Of a stretch of DNA of 64,000 nt, positions 35,370-45,680 are shown piece by piece. Source of the stretch: Avena insularis (taxonomy: Eukaryota > Streptophyta > Magnoliopsida > Poales > Poaceae). The first letter of the stretch is position 1, and the number at the start of each line of letters is the position of its first letter. Both the position numbers and the translations under genes were made by a program. The notes beneath the pieces were generated by a model that was given only the letters and a program-made list of their open reading frames with translations, was not told the DNA's origin and searched no databases. The DNA lies in contig CM042686.1 in the NCBI GenBank assembly GCA_023614405.1, positions 348,634,329-348,698,328 on the forward strand, given 5' to 3'.

Positions 35370-36200
35370 CAGTAGCCCCCAGTGATATTTTCTACGTGCG
35401 GCAAACCGACCTCTTCGACCTATTGCAAGGAATCCGGCTACACGATATCCTAGTCCGGCTGTTCTCGCTTAATATGGCCATGTAGATCATTAGAGACGGG
35501 ACCTCAGGCATCATGATAGTGGATCCCTACTTCATGTGTGACACCATCTTGAGAACACATGACGACATCCTAATGGCGACCGACTACATCTCATACTTCC
35601 TACAAAAAAACTAGGGTAATGATGCGATTCTCATTCCCTACCATCCAAAGTCGGAGAGTGGTCACCAAGGCTACGTGATCATATCCTTGTATGTGCAATG
35701 CTCAAATGCCTTGTATCTCGACTCAGGTAGTAGTGCGACGAGGAAATACTACTCCAATATCAAGAGAGTTCAAGATGATGCTCTCAACGCCTACATCACA
35801 GTGGGAGGCGCCGCCCCTAGTAGGATAGTTAAGAGGCATGGCATCCACGTGTTCGGCCACACAACGGAGTTCCCCTGCGTTAAGCAGGCTCCTAAAAGCG
35901 GGAAGGATGCCTTCTACGCCCTACACCACATGAAGGTGTTCGTACGAGACTAGCATAACATCATGCTGCCATCTGACCTCCAAAGGTGGGATGAAGATAT
36001 TGAACTTATATGGTATCGCACCCTCAGGATGGATTTCTTTGATATCCAGGAGGAGATGTCGACAATCGTGCACCAACAAGTCATAAAATCCCGGGGCCTA
36101 TTCTACGGCGGCACTCCACCGCGCAACAAGGAGATAGATGAACACTTAGCGAAGCAGGGTGACGGCAGGACGTTCATGATGTTAGAGAAAGGGGCTAAAT
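35370..36200 (+). pseudogene. Ulp1-like (C48) domain with altered catalytic residues
   Basis: Order of landmarks: DIFYVRQTDLFDLL (35388), ILIPYHP (about 35625), a His in SGHQGYVI (about 35660) lacking the usual Trp after it, ALYLDSGS (35710, the Asp position), then CVKQAPKSGKDAFYALHHM (about 35877-35932), where Gln is kept but the nucleophile Cys position is Asp. By analogy with SUMO proteases this could not cleave. A second copy lies in CACTA-2 (63447-64000). Confidence 0.6.
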
Positions 36201-36237
36201 GGGGTTTCATCAATATCCCTGAGCCGACTCAGCAATA

Positions 36238-37330
36238 TCCTTTCTTGGCTTTACCACTGGACATATCAAGGCCATGCTATATGAATCGTGGAAGTATTTC
36301 TCTTCTTTTGTCTTTAGCGATACGAATAGATGAGATAGTGTGAATTAAATGAAATGGTGAATTATGTAGTTTCAAATATCTCATTGTACCCCCAAAGTCG
36401 AAAGTCGAAAGGAAAGACATTACTTCACTATTCGTATAGCATTGGCGACATTGTTATATGAATCGTGGAATGATTTCTTTCCTTTCATCTTTAGTGATAC
36501 AATGAAATGGTAAACTATTTCATCTCGTAGCCCCAAAGTCGAAAGAGGACAAATATTTTCGAGGTTCATATACATAAGACATAATATGTTTAGAGGTAAG
36601 CCAAGGAAACCATTCTGGGTCCACGGCAACGACTCATTTTGACACACCAAACTCGAAATGAGTTGTTGACGTGGAAAACTGAATCCTTTCCTCGCTTTAC
36701 CTCTGGACATATCATGCACATGCTATATGAATCGTGGAAGTATTTCTCTTTTTTCTTTGGTGATACGAATATATAAGATAGCGTGAACTAAATGAAATGG
36801 TGAAGTATTTAGTTTCAAATATCTCATTGTAGCCCCAAAGTCGAAAGGAAAGACATTTCTTCACTATTCGTATAGCATTGGTGACATTGTTATATGAATC
36901 ATGGAATGATTTATTTCCCTTCGTCTTTGGCGATACAATGAAATGATAAATTATTTCATCTCGTATCCCCAAAGTCGAAAGAGGACAAATATTTTCAAGA
37001 TTCATATACATAAGACATAATATGTTCAATGGTAAGCCAAGGAAAGGATTCTGGGTCCACGACAATCACTCCTTTAGACACACTAAACTCGAAATGAGTC
37101 GCTGTCGTGGAGACCGAATCCTTTCCTTGCTTTACCATTGGACATAACATGCCCATGCTATATGAATAGTGGAAGTATTTCTCTTCTTGTGTCTTCGATG
37201 ATACGAATATATTAGATAGCGTGAATTATATGAAATGGTGAATTATGTAATCCCAAAGTCAAGAAAGGGCACAAATAAGTTCGTGATTCGTATAGCATGG
37301 TGATACTCGTATAGCATGGAACCCATATAT
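36238..37330. repeat. Tandem repeat, units of about 440 bp (2.5 copies)
   Basis: Units start at 36238, 36684 and 37119, each opening TCCTTTC(T/C)T(G/C)GCTTTACC and continuing with GCTATATGAAT(C/A)GTGGAAG. Periods are 446 and 435 bp, and the third copy is partial. The units are AT-rich with diverged half-units inside. They part the Ulp1-like end from the 76-aa ORF. Confidence 0.85.
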
Positions 37331-37331
37331 A
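37325..37331 (+). promoter_or_regulatory. Candidate TATA box for the 76-aa ORF
   Basis: TATATAT stands 75 bp upstream of the ATG at 37406, at the edge of the tandem repeat. Alternatively an AG acceptor at 37402-37403 could make the ORF a last exon. Confidence 0.3.
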
Positions 37332-37405
37332 TGCATGATCTTATCTTGTGAACTGCTATTTCTTTCCACTGACAAAGCTAATATCATCTATCGTGTGTAT
37401 AGGAT

Positions 37406-37636
37406 ATGGTGAAGAAGTGCTATGTTGTGTACGTCGGTAAGGTTCCAGGTGTGTACAAGGAGTGGGAAGATGGCCAGAAGAAAGTGAATGAATTCTCGGG
37501 GAACAGCTACAAAGGCTACAAGACTATAGAGGTGGCGGAAGAGAAGTGGAGGAAGCACGGGAGGAAGAAGTGGAGGAACTTCGTCGTGATCACCACCTTG
37601 CTCTTCATGGTAGGTTGTGTGCTCTACTTCACCTAG
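37406..37636 (+). CDS. 76-aa protein: RNase H1 hybrid-binding-like domain plus C-terminal membrane segment
   Basis: Intact frame of 76 codons. Residues 4-48 fit the RNase H1 N-terminal hybrid-binding (viroplasmin, PF01693) fold: CYVVYVGKVPGVY, Trp20, Phe30-Ser-Gly, then Tyr35-Lys-Gly-Tyr38 and a final acidic helix. In RNase H1 this module grips RNA/DNA hybrids; no catalytic RNase H domain follows. Residues 47-57 are very basic (KWRKHGRKKWR) and residues 59-75 are hydrophobic, so a tail-anchored membrane protein is likely. It lies inside CACTA-1 between the tandem repeat and the right subterminal repeats. It may be a separate gene or the last exon of the second gene. It is the only domain-bearing frame here without damage, though it is short. 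Confidence 0.65.
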   Translation: MVKKCYVVYVGKVPGVYKEWEDGQKKVNEFSGNSYKGYKTIEVAEEKWRKHGRKKWRNFVVITTLLFMVGCVLYFT

Positions 37637-38005
37637 AGAGCTCCACCGTGCATGTAGTTGTAATGCGATTGTGAACTTGTAGTCGATCGGTCCCCCAAGA
37701 GATGTGAACTTGGTGTTGTGTGCGTGATGTACACTAGTTGGTTGATGTGTGAACTCTAGTATGTCGCGGATTAATTTAAGTTGATGTGTGATGTACTTGT
37801 ATTAGTGTTGGTTATACTATGTTTTGGCCAATTGCAACTTTCTAAAAATTCTGTGATGTTTATACTCTATTCTGGACTGTATAATACCTGTAAACTGTGT
37901 ATTCTGAACTGTATTGTGGTTCTGCAAAATTTAAAATTCAAAATTGATATTTGAGGCACATCTGTTAACTTACTAAAGGTGCATCTATAAACTTATGCGA
38001 GGCGC
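37637..38005. other. CACTA-1 3' region before E4
   Basis: Probable 3' flank of the 76-aa ORF (37637-37940), with no gene seen. From about 37950 subterminal repeats begin (GAGGCACAT, AGGTGCAT, GAGGCGC) and are cut by E4 at the GGCGC target site. Confidence 0.6.
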
Positions 38006-38280
38006 TGATACATTGCAAATGTATCTATAATTTTTGATGTTACATGCTTGGTTTTATCCACTTTCTTGTGTTTTGTGCACACTTTGGAGTACTTTTCATA
38101 TGATTTCTTGGACTAACCTATTAATAAGAGCCACAGTGCCAGCTGCTTGTTTTCTGTTGTTTTATGTTCCAGGAAAGTCAGAAAATGAATATTCTCGGAA
38201 TTGGACAGGACAAAAGCCAAAGTGCCTATTTTTCCGGAAGTCATCAGATGTCAGAATATGAGACGGAGAAGGGCTAGGGC

Positions 38281-38332
38281 GGCCACCACCGTCACAGGCG
38301 TGGCCTGGCCCGTGCCAGGGAGTGGTCTGGCC
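38281..38332 (+). promoter_or_regulatory. GC-rich hairpin upstream of the E4 TATA box
   Basis: GGCCACCAC...GGCGTGG pairs imperfectly with CCGTGCC...GTGGTCTGGCC. It lies about 35 bp before TATAAGA. The 3' LTR copy (43701-43750) is decayed. E5 has a like structure at 56219-56276. Confidence 0.45.
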
Positions 38333-38365
38333 GACCCCAGCACCCCCTCGGCCTCTCCTTCCGCC

Positions 38366-38372
38366 TATAAGA
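38366..38372 (+). promoter_or_regulatory. TATA box of E4 5' LTR
   Basis: TATAAGA, with CCCTCGGGACGAAAACCCTAG downstream; conserved at 43786 in the other LTR and alignable with the E5 promoter. Confidence 0.5.
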
Positions 38373-39600
38373 TGCCCTCGGGACGAAAACCCTAGGTAAC
38401 CGATCAAAAATCCACGAAAGAGTCTGTAGCCGCCGTCATCTCCATCCCTACATCGGGAGGGATCTGAAGCTCTTCCTGGCACCCTGTCGGAGAGGGGAAT
38501 TCACCCTGGAGGCCTTCTTCATCATCATGCAAGCCTCCAGTGTGATGCGTGAGTAGTTCATCCTTGGACTACGGATCCATGTAGTAGCTAGATGGCTGGT
38601 TCTCCTCCTTTGTGCTTTCATTTCTCGATTTTGTGAGATCCGTTCATGATCAAGATCATCTATTTGTAATTCTGCATGTTGTGTTTGCGGGGATCCGATG
38701 GATATTGAGATGCTATTTTAGATTGATTATTGATTCTATCATGTCTTTGTTATTTGTGATCTTGCATTCTTTCTGTTGTTAGTAGCTATCTTGGCCAAGT
38801 AGATGCTAGCAACTCCAAGAGTTAGTATTTATGCTCGATGGTGGGTTCATGCCTCCGTAACTGGGAAGTGACAGAAATCTCTAAGGTACTAGATGTGATG
38901 TTGCTACTAGGGAGAAAACAACAATCCTTTGTTCATAGAACAATCATATTGTTTACTTTACACCCAATTCATAAAGCAATAATCTGTTTCTTACAACTTA
39001 ATACTAGAGGGGGTTCGGATGATAACCTGAAGGTGGATTATTAGTCATAGATGCAGTTGGATGGCGGTCTATGTATAATTTTGTAATGCCCAATCAAGTT
39101 CCAAAGGAGTCAAGATGATTAGTATATGCATGTATTGCTTTCTCGATGTTTGTCAATTGCCCCGCTGTAATTTGTTCACCCAGCATGTTATCTATCTTAA
39201 GGAGAGCCACCTCTAGTGATCTATGGATCCCGTTCCTTTCTTTTACATACAATCTACAAACTGTTTACTGCTTTGTGTTTACTTTCTGCAAACTATTACT
39301 TCCTTCCATTCGATACGTTTAATCCTTTGTTTTCAGCAAAACCGGTGAGATTGACAACTTCATCGCAAGTTGGGGACAGAGTTCTGTGGTTGTGTTGTGC
39401 AGGTCTCCACGTTGCTGCTGGCACTGGTAATGCGCGCTGCCATCGTTCATCTAGCTACACCTTTGGGGTGTTTCCTTGCTCCTACTGGATTGATAACCTT
39501 AGTTTCGTACTGAGGGAAAACTTGCTGCTGTGCTCATCATACCTTCCTCTTGGGGTTCCCCAACGAGCTCGATATATTTTGGGCCACCAAGCATATTTTA

Positions 39601-39619
39601 TGGCGCCATTGTCGGGGAG
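39601..39619 (+). other. E4 primer-binding site (tRNA-Asp type)
   Basis: TGGCGCCATTGTCGGGGAG, complementary to the 3' end of plant tRNA-Asp with two changes, 11 bases after the LTR. Confidence 0.75.
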
Positions 39620-39805
39620 TCAAGGACATCTTGAAAAGGGGATTCCCTCATAACCAATCTCTTTACTTTGTTATTTTTGTTTTTCTTAGTTTCTTTTTGC
39701 TTTGTTTGCTTGTTTCTTAATCAAAAACACAAAAAAAATAGTTTTACAGGTTTGCTTTCTTTATTGAAAACTCAAAAAAATTAGTTCCTATCTTAAGTTG
39801 CCACT

Positions 39806-40273
39806 ATGTCTAGCCTTGCTCCAGTCACTATGTCACCCGAAGAAATGATTTTCACTTTTAAACAAGGAATTGAAGAGAGTTTCAAGGAAGCTTGGTCTAG
39901 AATCTCTGATCTACATGAAAAAACTGAGCCTAAAATGACTCAAAGTTTGTTCCTTTGCAGTTTTTACCTTGGAATTGCTATTTGCTATAAATATGCTTTA
40001 GATGCTGTTGTGGGAGGAGATTTCCTCCAATGTAATGAGGATGATGCTATAAATGCTATAAAGAAATTGATCCTTACTTACAACTTGCCTAGCCAAACTG
40101 ATATTTCTTTTGCAAAAATATTTGCTAGATTGAACACTCTTGAGATTGGCACTGCTAGCTTAAAATATTGCTATAATACGCTTAGGGAGCATCACAATTA
40201 TGTTCCAATAAATTCTGAACCATCAAAGTGGATCCCTACAGTAAAAATTGAGATAAACACTGAAACTTTTTAA
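39806..40273 (+). pseudogene. gag: E4 gag-like fragment (155 codons)
   Basis: Begins MSSLAPVTMSPEEM. The stretch ESFKEAWSRISDLHEK...FYLGI...LDAVVGGDFL...NAIKKL has the order of the second half of an Athila-type gag (linker after the FxxxxFPP region, FYxGL, DAAxGG, AxxLIENM). The first half of the gag core is missing. The uninterrupted frame may be fortuitous or may still encode a short gag; it ends at 40273. Confidence 0.5.
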
Positions 40274-40658
40274 GCCCGCTGTGATATCATGTCTGAATTT
40301 TGTCTTATGCCCAAAGATATTTATGAATCTTTGGGGGATCACAAAAGGAGGAAAAGAAATATCTCTTGCTAATAATTCTACCATATTACCTACGGGAATA
40401 GCTGAAGGAGTGTTTACAAAGATCCTTGGGAAAATGATTTCTACTGATTATCTTGTCATTGAATGTGCAGGAAAAGGACAAATTACACTTGGAAGGTCCT
40501 TATTAGAATTCCTTGGAGCAATAATAGATGTTGGAAAGGGGACCATGCACCTTTCTTCTCCACCAAACAATCATATTTTCCCCAAGGTTAAGAATAAAAG
40601 TAAGAGAGGTAAGGGCAAGAAATTTGGTTTGAATGCTTCTTCATTTGAGAACACTTGA
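40274..40658 (+). pseudogene. pol: E4 retropepsin-like fragment
   Basis: In the frame 40281-40658, LPTGIAEGVFTKI...DYLVIEC...ITLGRSLLEFLGAIIDV matches the second half of the Athila-type retropepsin (hydrophobic strand, LGRPFL-like flap-distal motif, IDV). The Asp-Ser/Thr-Gly half is not seen in this frame. A basic tail follows (KNKSKRGKGKK). RT does not follow. Confidence 0.5.
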
Positions 40659-43410
40659 TTCTTTCTTGCTTCTTATGCCTAACTTAAAGGCGTTAAAGAA
40701 AAGTACTTATTGGTAGATAACCCAAAAGTTTTAGATGAGTCTTGGAAGTTATTACCTCAGTAATAACCACTTATTATCCTTTTTATTTGCTTTTTGTGCC
40801 AAGAGTAACCTCTAATGAGAGAGAAGTAATGATTGAGAAAGTTGCTGTCCCGAAATAGATTTCTGTGCTTCACCGTAAAAATTCGTGTAAAATCTCTGAA
40901 CATATTTTTGAGGCATGAATTTTTTTTCTTCTTCCCCAGGTTGTTATCTAACATTCGTTAGTTTAACACCTTTTGATTTGAGCAACAGAAGGTCTTTGAA
41001 AAAATTCGTCTTTACCTGTTGGTCTGTTTTGACAGATTTCTGCCATTTTCTGCATTTGCTTCTTGTTGGTTCCTTTTTGAGTTCTTTTGGAGAATTGAGC
41101 TTTTTGAGGGAAGTGCTACAGTATCTAGTGTTCTAATGAAAGTTTATTTGGTGTTAGAACTGAACCTTAAGACCTATTATCTTGAGTGCACTAATGTTGC
41201 TAATAAAGATTGTGTGAAGTTTTGTATGAAGGAAAGATTTCAGGTGTATGGAAGGAATGAGTAATGAGATGAAGGATGGACTAAAGCTCAAGCTTGGGGA
41301 TGACACGCGTGTCACCCCAAGAAATATCCAAGAAGTACAAGCGTCAAAGCTTGGGGATACCCAATGCATCCCCTTCTTCATCAATAAAAATCCCAGGTTT
41401 CTTCCAAACGCTTCATTTTTATTATTTCATGAACAGTTGTGTTGTTCTTGGAGTGTCTTCTTTTTCGTTTGCTTTTTTTTCTTAGTTTTCTGAATAAATT
41501 GGCTGGACCCCCTCTTTCATACATTGGTTTCAAATAGTTTGGTTTGGTTTGGTTTGGAAAAGAGTAGGAAAGTTCATACTTATGCGGCAAAAAGAGCTTG
41601 TTTTTGACTGTGGCATATGCTTTGTCATGCCATGCTTGATATTGTTTTGGCTTTATGCTTAATATTCTTTGCTGTAGCATGACTTGTTATAAACAATTGA
41701 TATTGCTTAATGTGCCTTGGATGAATCATGCGTTGTTTTAGCATATTAAAGCATAGTATAGTGGTATTCTCCTTTGATTCTTTATTTGGGTTGACTTGGC
41801 GCATGATCACACCATGTTATGACTATCTCAAGTCACCATAGCCTTTATGATCCTTTAGTTTTCAACTTTTAGTATCACTTTATGCTTTGATCAATGATGT
41901 TTTATCGCTCTGCATGATTATGGCCATTATTGCTCTCTTAGTTTGTCGCTCCCAGTCTTTTGCTAGCCTACGCAACCAAGTATGAGTTCCACTCATGCAT
42001 CCAAATCCCTATACCAAGTTATTCCAAAGAGTCCACCATACCTACCTACTAGCTTATGCTATTCCAAGTATATTCATGCTTTTGTTTACCTTCTAAATTA
42101 AACTTGTTATGAGAAAACTAGTGATTAAAGCTCTCACGAACTTGATAGCACACTTTATTTTTCTTGTCCTTAATAAACTTGAACCATTGTGTCGTCTGTG
42201 TTGTATATGCTTGCACTTATTTGTTGGGAATTAGCAGAACCATGTTGTCATGGGGAACGCTTTCAACATTGCACTTGGTACTTATACCTAGTTCATATCA
42301 TGCTCTTTTGTATATGGATGTCGTCGGTGTGAAATGAAAGGGGAGCTTGTAAGTCCATGGAGTTATGTATATGTGTTAGAGAAATGCCTGGGCCACTGGT
42401 CTAATCCATGCTGACATGGTGGAAACCTGTAGCGTAACCATAATGAGCTGTCTATGAAGCATTCTTCTTATAAAAAAGAGTCCTATATTGAGAAAAGGCG
42501 AAAGAGAAAAAAAGAGATTATGAAAAGAGGAAAGAGAGAAAAAGCACCATATTCCCGTGGTAAATAAGAAGATTGTTTAGATGCTCGTTGTCTGCTTGCC
42601 TTGTAATTTTGAAATGGGGATTCTTCCGTATCATCGGGCAAGGGGTACCCCGTTGCCGGTTCTCGATGATACACATGTACTTACGATGACAAGAACTTAC
42701 CAGTGACTAAACTTGAGTAGCATGATGAGCGACCCTCGTATTCAAGGGACATGAGATTTCTAACTTATACTTCGTCAAGCATGTACACCATAGTTTGTTC
42801 ACTTTAACCTTAATCACTTCAAGATGCTTATGATAGCGGCAATGAGAGCTGAAAGCTATAAGTACCATAATTTTTGGAAGCTCTTTATGAAACTTGAATC
42901 TCTACTTCCTTGTATGAAGGCCTTTCTTCCACAATTATATTGAGTCTCCACCTTCTACCTTTATGCACCTACTTTGAGAGCATGGTGGCCATTCTTAGTT
43001 CTATGTGCATTGTCCAAAGACTAGTTGATTGATGCATAACTTGATATTGCTTGTTTTAAACTATTTGTATCTAGTCACTCTTATGAACTTTGAAGGTGTC
43101 CTTCGCATTTATATTTGCTACTCTATGAGGGACAAGCTGAATGCTATTATGCTATGTTTTCTTTATGTGAAACAAACAAACGTCTTGAAAAGCATTGTTA
43201 TTCATGAATCTTTTGTTTGTGCCTTTTCATGTTGCATCATAGTTTGTTTGTCTTATTGCTAGAACTGTGTCTTTCATGTTATGATTGAAGTACTATGATC
43301 CCAGCTTTGAATGTTTTACAAATACTTTGACCAAGTCTTTGATGGTGCAAGTCACCTCAAAAATTATTCTTTCTTTTTATCACTTACCTACTCGAGGACG
43401 AGCAGGAGTT
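40659..43410. other. E4 3' non-coding region (2.75 kb), conserved with E5
   Basis: No gene supported. Segments match E5 on its minus strand: 40820-41110 with 59090-59700, and 42240-42880 with 57040-57680, including a 45-base hairpin. Pyrimidine- and A-rich tracts occur around 42470-42560. Confidence 0.65.
42628..42672 (+). promoter_or_regulatory. 45-base hairpin conserved between E4 and E5
   Basis: Outer arms GTATCATCG / CGATGATAC pair perfectly; inside are GGCAA/TTGCC and the self-complementary GGGGTACCCC. The E5 copy (57243-57287) has the same length and about three changes. Position: about 750 bases before the polypurine tract. Possible packaging or dimer signal (inference). Confidence 0.5.
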
Positions 43411-43424
43411 AAGCTTGGGGATGT
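43411..43424 (+). other. E4 polypurine tract
   Basis: AAGCTTGGGGATGT against the 3' LTR start TGATAC. Preceded by CGAGGACGAGCAGGAG, shared with E3. Confidence 0.75.
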
Positions 43425-45012
43425 TGATACATTGCAAATGTATCTATAATTTTTGATGTTCCATGCTTGGTTTTATCCACTTTCTTGTGTTTTGTCCACA
43501 CTTTGGAGTACTTTTCATATGATTTCATGGATTAACCTAATAACAAGAGCCACAGTGCCAGCTGCTTGTTTTCTGCTGTTTTTGGTTCTAGGAAAGTCAG
43601 AAAATGAATATTCTCGGAATTGGACAGGACAAAAGCCAAAGTGCCTATTTTTCCGGAAGTCATCAGATGCCAGAATACGAGACGAAGAAGGGCTGGGGGC
43701 CGGCCACACACCTGTCACATGGTCAGGCTGGCAGCGCCGAGGTGGTCTAGCTGACCCCAGCACCCCCTCGGCCTCTCCTTCCGCCTATAAGATGCCCTCG
43801 GGACGAAAACCCTAGGTACCCAATCAAAAATCCACGAAAGAGTCTGTAGCCGCTGTCATCTCCATCCCTAGATCGGGAGAGATCTGAAGCTCTTCCCGGC
43901 ACCCTGTCGGAGAGGGGAATTCACCCTGGAGGCCTTCTTCATCATCGTGCAAGCCTCCAGTGTGATGCGTGAGTAGTTCATCTCTGGACTACAGGTACAT
44001 GTAGTAGCTAGATGGCTGGTTCTCCTCCTTTGTGCTTTCATGTCTAGATCTTGTGAGCTCCGTTCATGATCAAGATCATCTATTTGTAATTATGCATGTT
44101 GTGTTTGTGGGGATCCGATGGATATTGAGATGCTATTTCAGATTGATTATTGATTCTATCATGTCTTTGTTGTTTGTGATCTTGCATGCTTTCTGTTGTT
44201 AGTAGCTATCTTGGCCAAGTAGATGCTAGCAACTCCAAGAGTTAGTATTTATGCTCAATAGTGGTTTCATGCCTCTAGTAATCTGGGGATGTGACAGAAA
44301 TCTCTAAGGTACTAGATGTGCTGTTGCTACTAGGTAGAAAACAACAATCCTTTGTTCATAGAACAATCGTATTGTTTACTTTGCACGCAGTTCGTAAAGC
44401 AATAATCTATTGCTTGCAACTTAATACTGGAGGGGGTTCGGATGATAACCTGAAGGTGGATTATTAGTCATAGATGCAGTTGGATGGCGGTCTATGTATA
44501 ATGTTGTAATGCCCAATCAAGTTCCAAAGGAGTCAAGATGATTAGTATATGCATGTATTGCTTTCTCGATGTTTGTCAATTGCCCCGCTGTAATTTGTTC
44601 ACCTAGCATGTTCTCTATCCTAAGGAGAGCCACCTCTAGTGAAATATGGATCCCGGTCCTTTCTTTTACATACAATCTACAAACTGTTTAGTGCTTTTTG
44701 TTTACTTTCTGCAAACTATTACTTCCTTCCATTCGATACGTTTAATCCTTTGTTTTCAGCAAAACCGGTGAGATTGACAACCTCATCGCAAGTTGGGGAC
44801 AGAGTTATGTGGTTGTGTTGTGCAGGTCTCCATGTTGCTACTGGCACCAGTAGTGCACCCTGCCATCGTTCAGCTAGCTACACCTTTGGTGTGTTTGCTT
44901 GCTCCTACTGGATTGATAACCTTGGTTTCGTACTGAGGGAAAACTTGATGCTGTGCTCATCATACCTTCCTCTTGGGGTTCCCCAACGAGCTCGATATAT
45001 TTTGGGCCATTA
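43425..45012 (+). repeat. E4 3' LTR (1588 bp)
   Basis: Copy of 38006-39589. Followed by GGCGC, the second target-site copy, and then CACTA-1 subterminal repeats. Confidence 0.88.
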
Positions 45013-45223
45013 GGCGCATCTATAAAACATATTAGAGTCGCATTTTAGATGCGCCTCCTATAATCTATATATGTGTGGCGCATATATATATATATATTAT
45101 AGGACGCGCATATGAAATGCGACTCTAGTAACAAATACTAGGAGCACGGCGCTAGAGACGCATCTATAATGCGACTCGAATGGCTTTTCATATGCGCCTC
45201 AAGTAGGCTTTTCCCTAGTAGTG
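45013..45223. repeat. CACTA-1 right subterminal repeats and right terminal inverted repeat
   Basis: ATGCGCCTC / GAGTCGCAT motifs in both directions, an AT dinucleotide run at about 45086-45102, then the 20-bp terminal repeat 45204-45223 and duplication CGG. Confidence 0.88.
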
Positions 45224-45680
45224 CGGTATGAACGTGTCCTCCCGTACTGCTGCTCATTAAGCTTACAGTGAACTCTGGAACGAGTTATTTTCCTTGTAAA
45301 TTTTACTAAGGACCTGAAACTTTAGTCCAACATCCAAACAAAGCAAACATATATTTTTGATGAGATGATTTAACAAAGATACGCAATGCATCATTAGAGC
45401 AACAAATAACTCTACCTATAGGAAATATAGTCCCAATCCAACTCTAATAGGAAATCATGCATATATATATACAAGTGCCAATGCAACATGAACGCAACTA
45501 CACTCAAGACACAAAATTAAGAAAGACACCTAAAAACTTCCGGGTTGCCTCACGGGAAGTGATTTCCTTAAAGCCATAGGTAGGCTTCGAAGCTCCATTA
45601 TTACTTCAATAGATATCAACTAGAGAATTTTTTATTCTTACCTCACATAGAAATTTGGAGCACTTACTATCATAGTTCTG
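45224..45680. other. E3 interior beside CACTA-1: no gene
   Basis: Continuation of the GTACGG block to about 45270, then AT-rich sequence. CCGGGTTGCCTCACGGGAAG (45541) resembles GGGTTGTCTCCCATAAAG of E5 (59806), another sign of common origin. Confidence 0.5.

Larger units (their letters stand above)
31061..36343 (+). pseudogene. CACTA-1 second gene: Transposase_24-like and Ulp1-like, multi-exon, broken
   Basis: Proposed layout: 5' leader at about 31061-31192; intron 31193-32571 (GTGAGT...GCAG), whose exon boundaries are supported by CACTA-2; exon opening MPMFRRN (32590) or MSGGG (32697, TAG at 32712-32714). An acidic region follows (32763-33056). A Transposase_24/Ptta-like part with NLGSGGYRDAIRKWEKED is at 33133-33552; intron 33664-33754; coiled-coil end with a QVQSQVQTQVT repeat (34040-34090); intron 34332-34431; basic linker; then an Ulp1 (C48 peptidase)-like region from about 35370 to 36200. 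Stops at 33054, 33550, 34046, 35483, 35612 and 35951 and frame changes show it is dead. In many CACTA elements such a protein accompanies TNP2; its role is unclear. Confidence 0.75.
38006..39589 (+). repeat. E4 5' LTR (1584 bp)
   Basis: Starts TGATACATTGC and ends CCA; matched by 43425-45012 with scattered differences. The last three bases differ (CCA versus TTA); the end is set by the GGCGC duplication. Confidence 0.88.
38006..45012 (+). mobile_element. E4: non-autonomous LTR retrotransposon (gag/protease remnants only)
   Basis: Two LTRs, tRNA-Asp-type primer site and polypurine tract, with duplication GGCGC on both sides (38001-38005 and 45013-45017). The interior (3.8 kb) has a gag-like fragment and a protease-like fragment but no RT or integrase. 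About 2.7 kb of 3' non-coding sequence is largely shared with E5 in the same relative orientation. Athila-lineage, probably mobilised in trans. Confidence 0.88.
28135..45223 (+). mobile_element. CACTA-1: En/Spm-type DNA transposon, interrupted by E4
   Basis: The ends are CACTACTAGGGAAAAGCCTA, a perfect 20-bp terminal inverted repeat (28135-28154 and 45204-45223), flanked by a 3-bp duplication CGG (28132-28134 and 45224-45226), as expected for CACTA elements. Length is 17.1 kb, or about 10.1 kb without E4. It holds subterminal GGCGCAT repeats, a truncated TNP2-like transposase, a central non-coding block with more such repeats, a multi-exon second gene, and a 76-aa ORF. Inserted in E3. Both main genes are broken. 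Confidence 0.95.

Noticed and set aside
37406..37636. Endogenous caulimovirus fragment
   Set aside because: The viroplasmin-like fold alone suggested it, but no movement protein, coat or caulimovirus RT lies nearby and the ORF is inside defined CACTA ends.
45086..45102. AT dinucleotide run as an origin or regulatory site
   Set aside because: Short microsatellite within CACTA subterminal repeats; nothing else supports a function.
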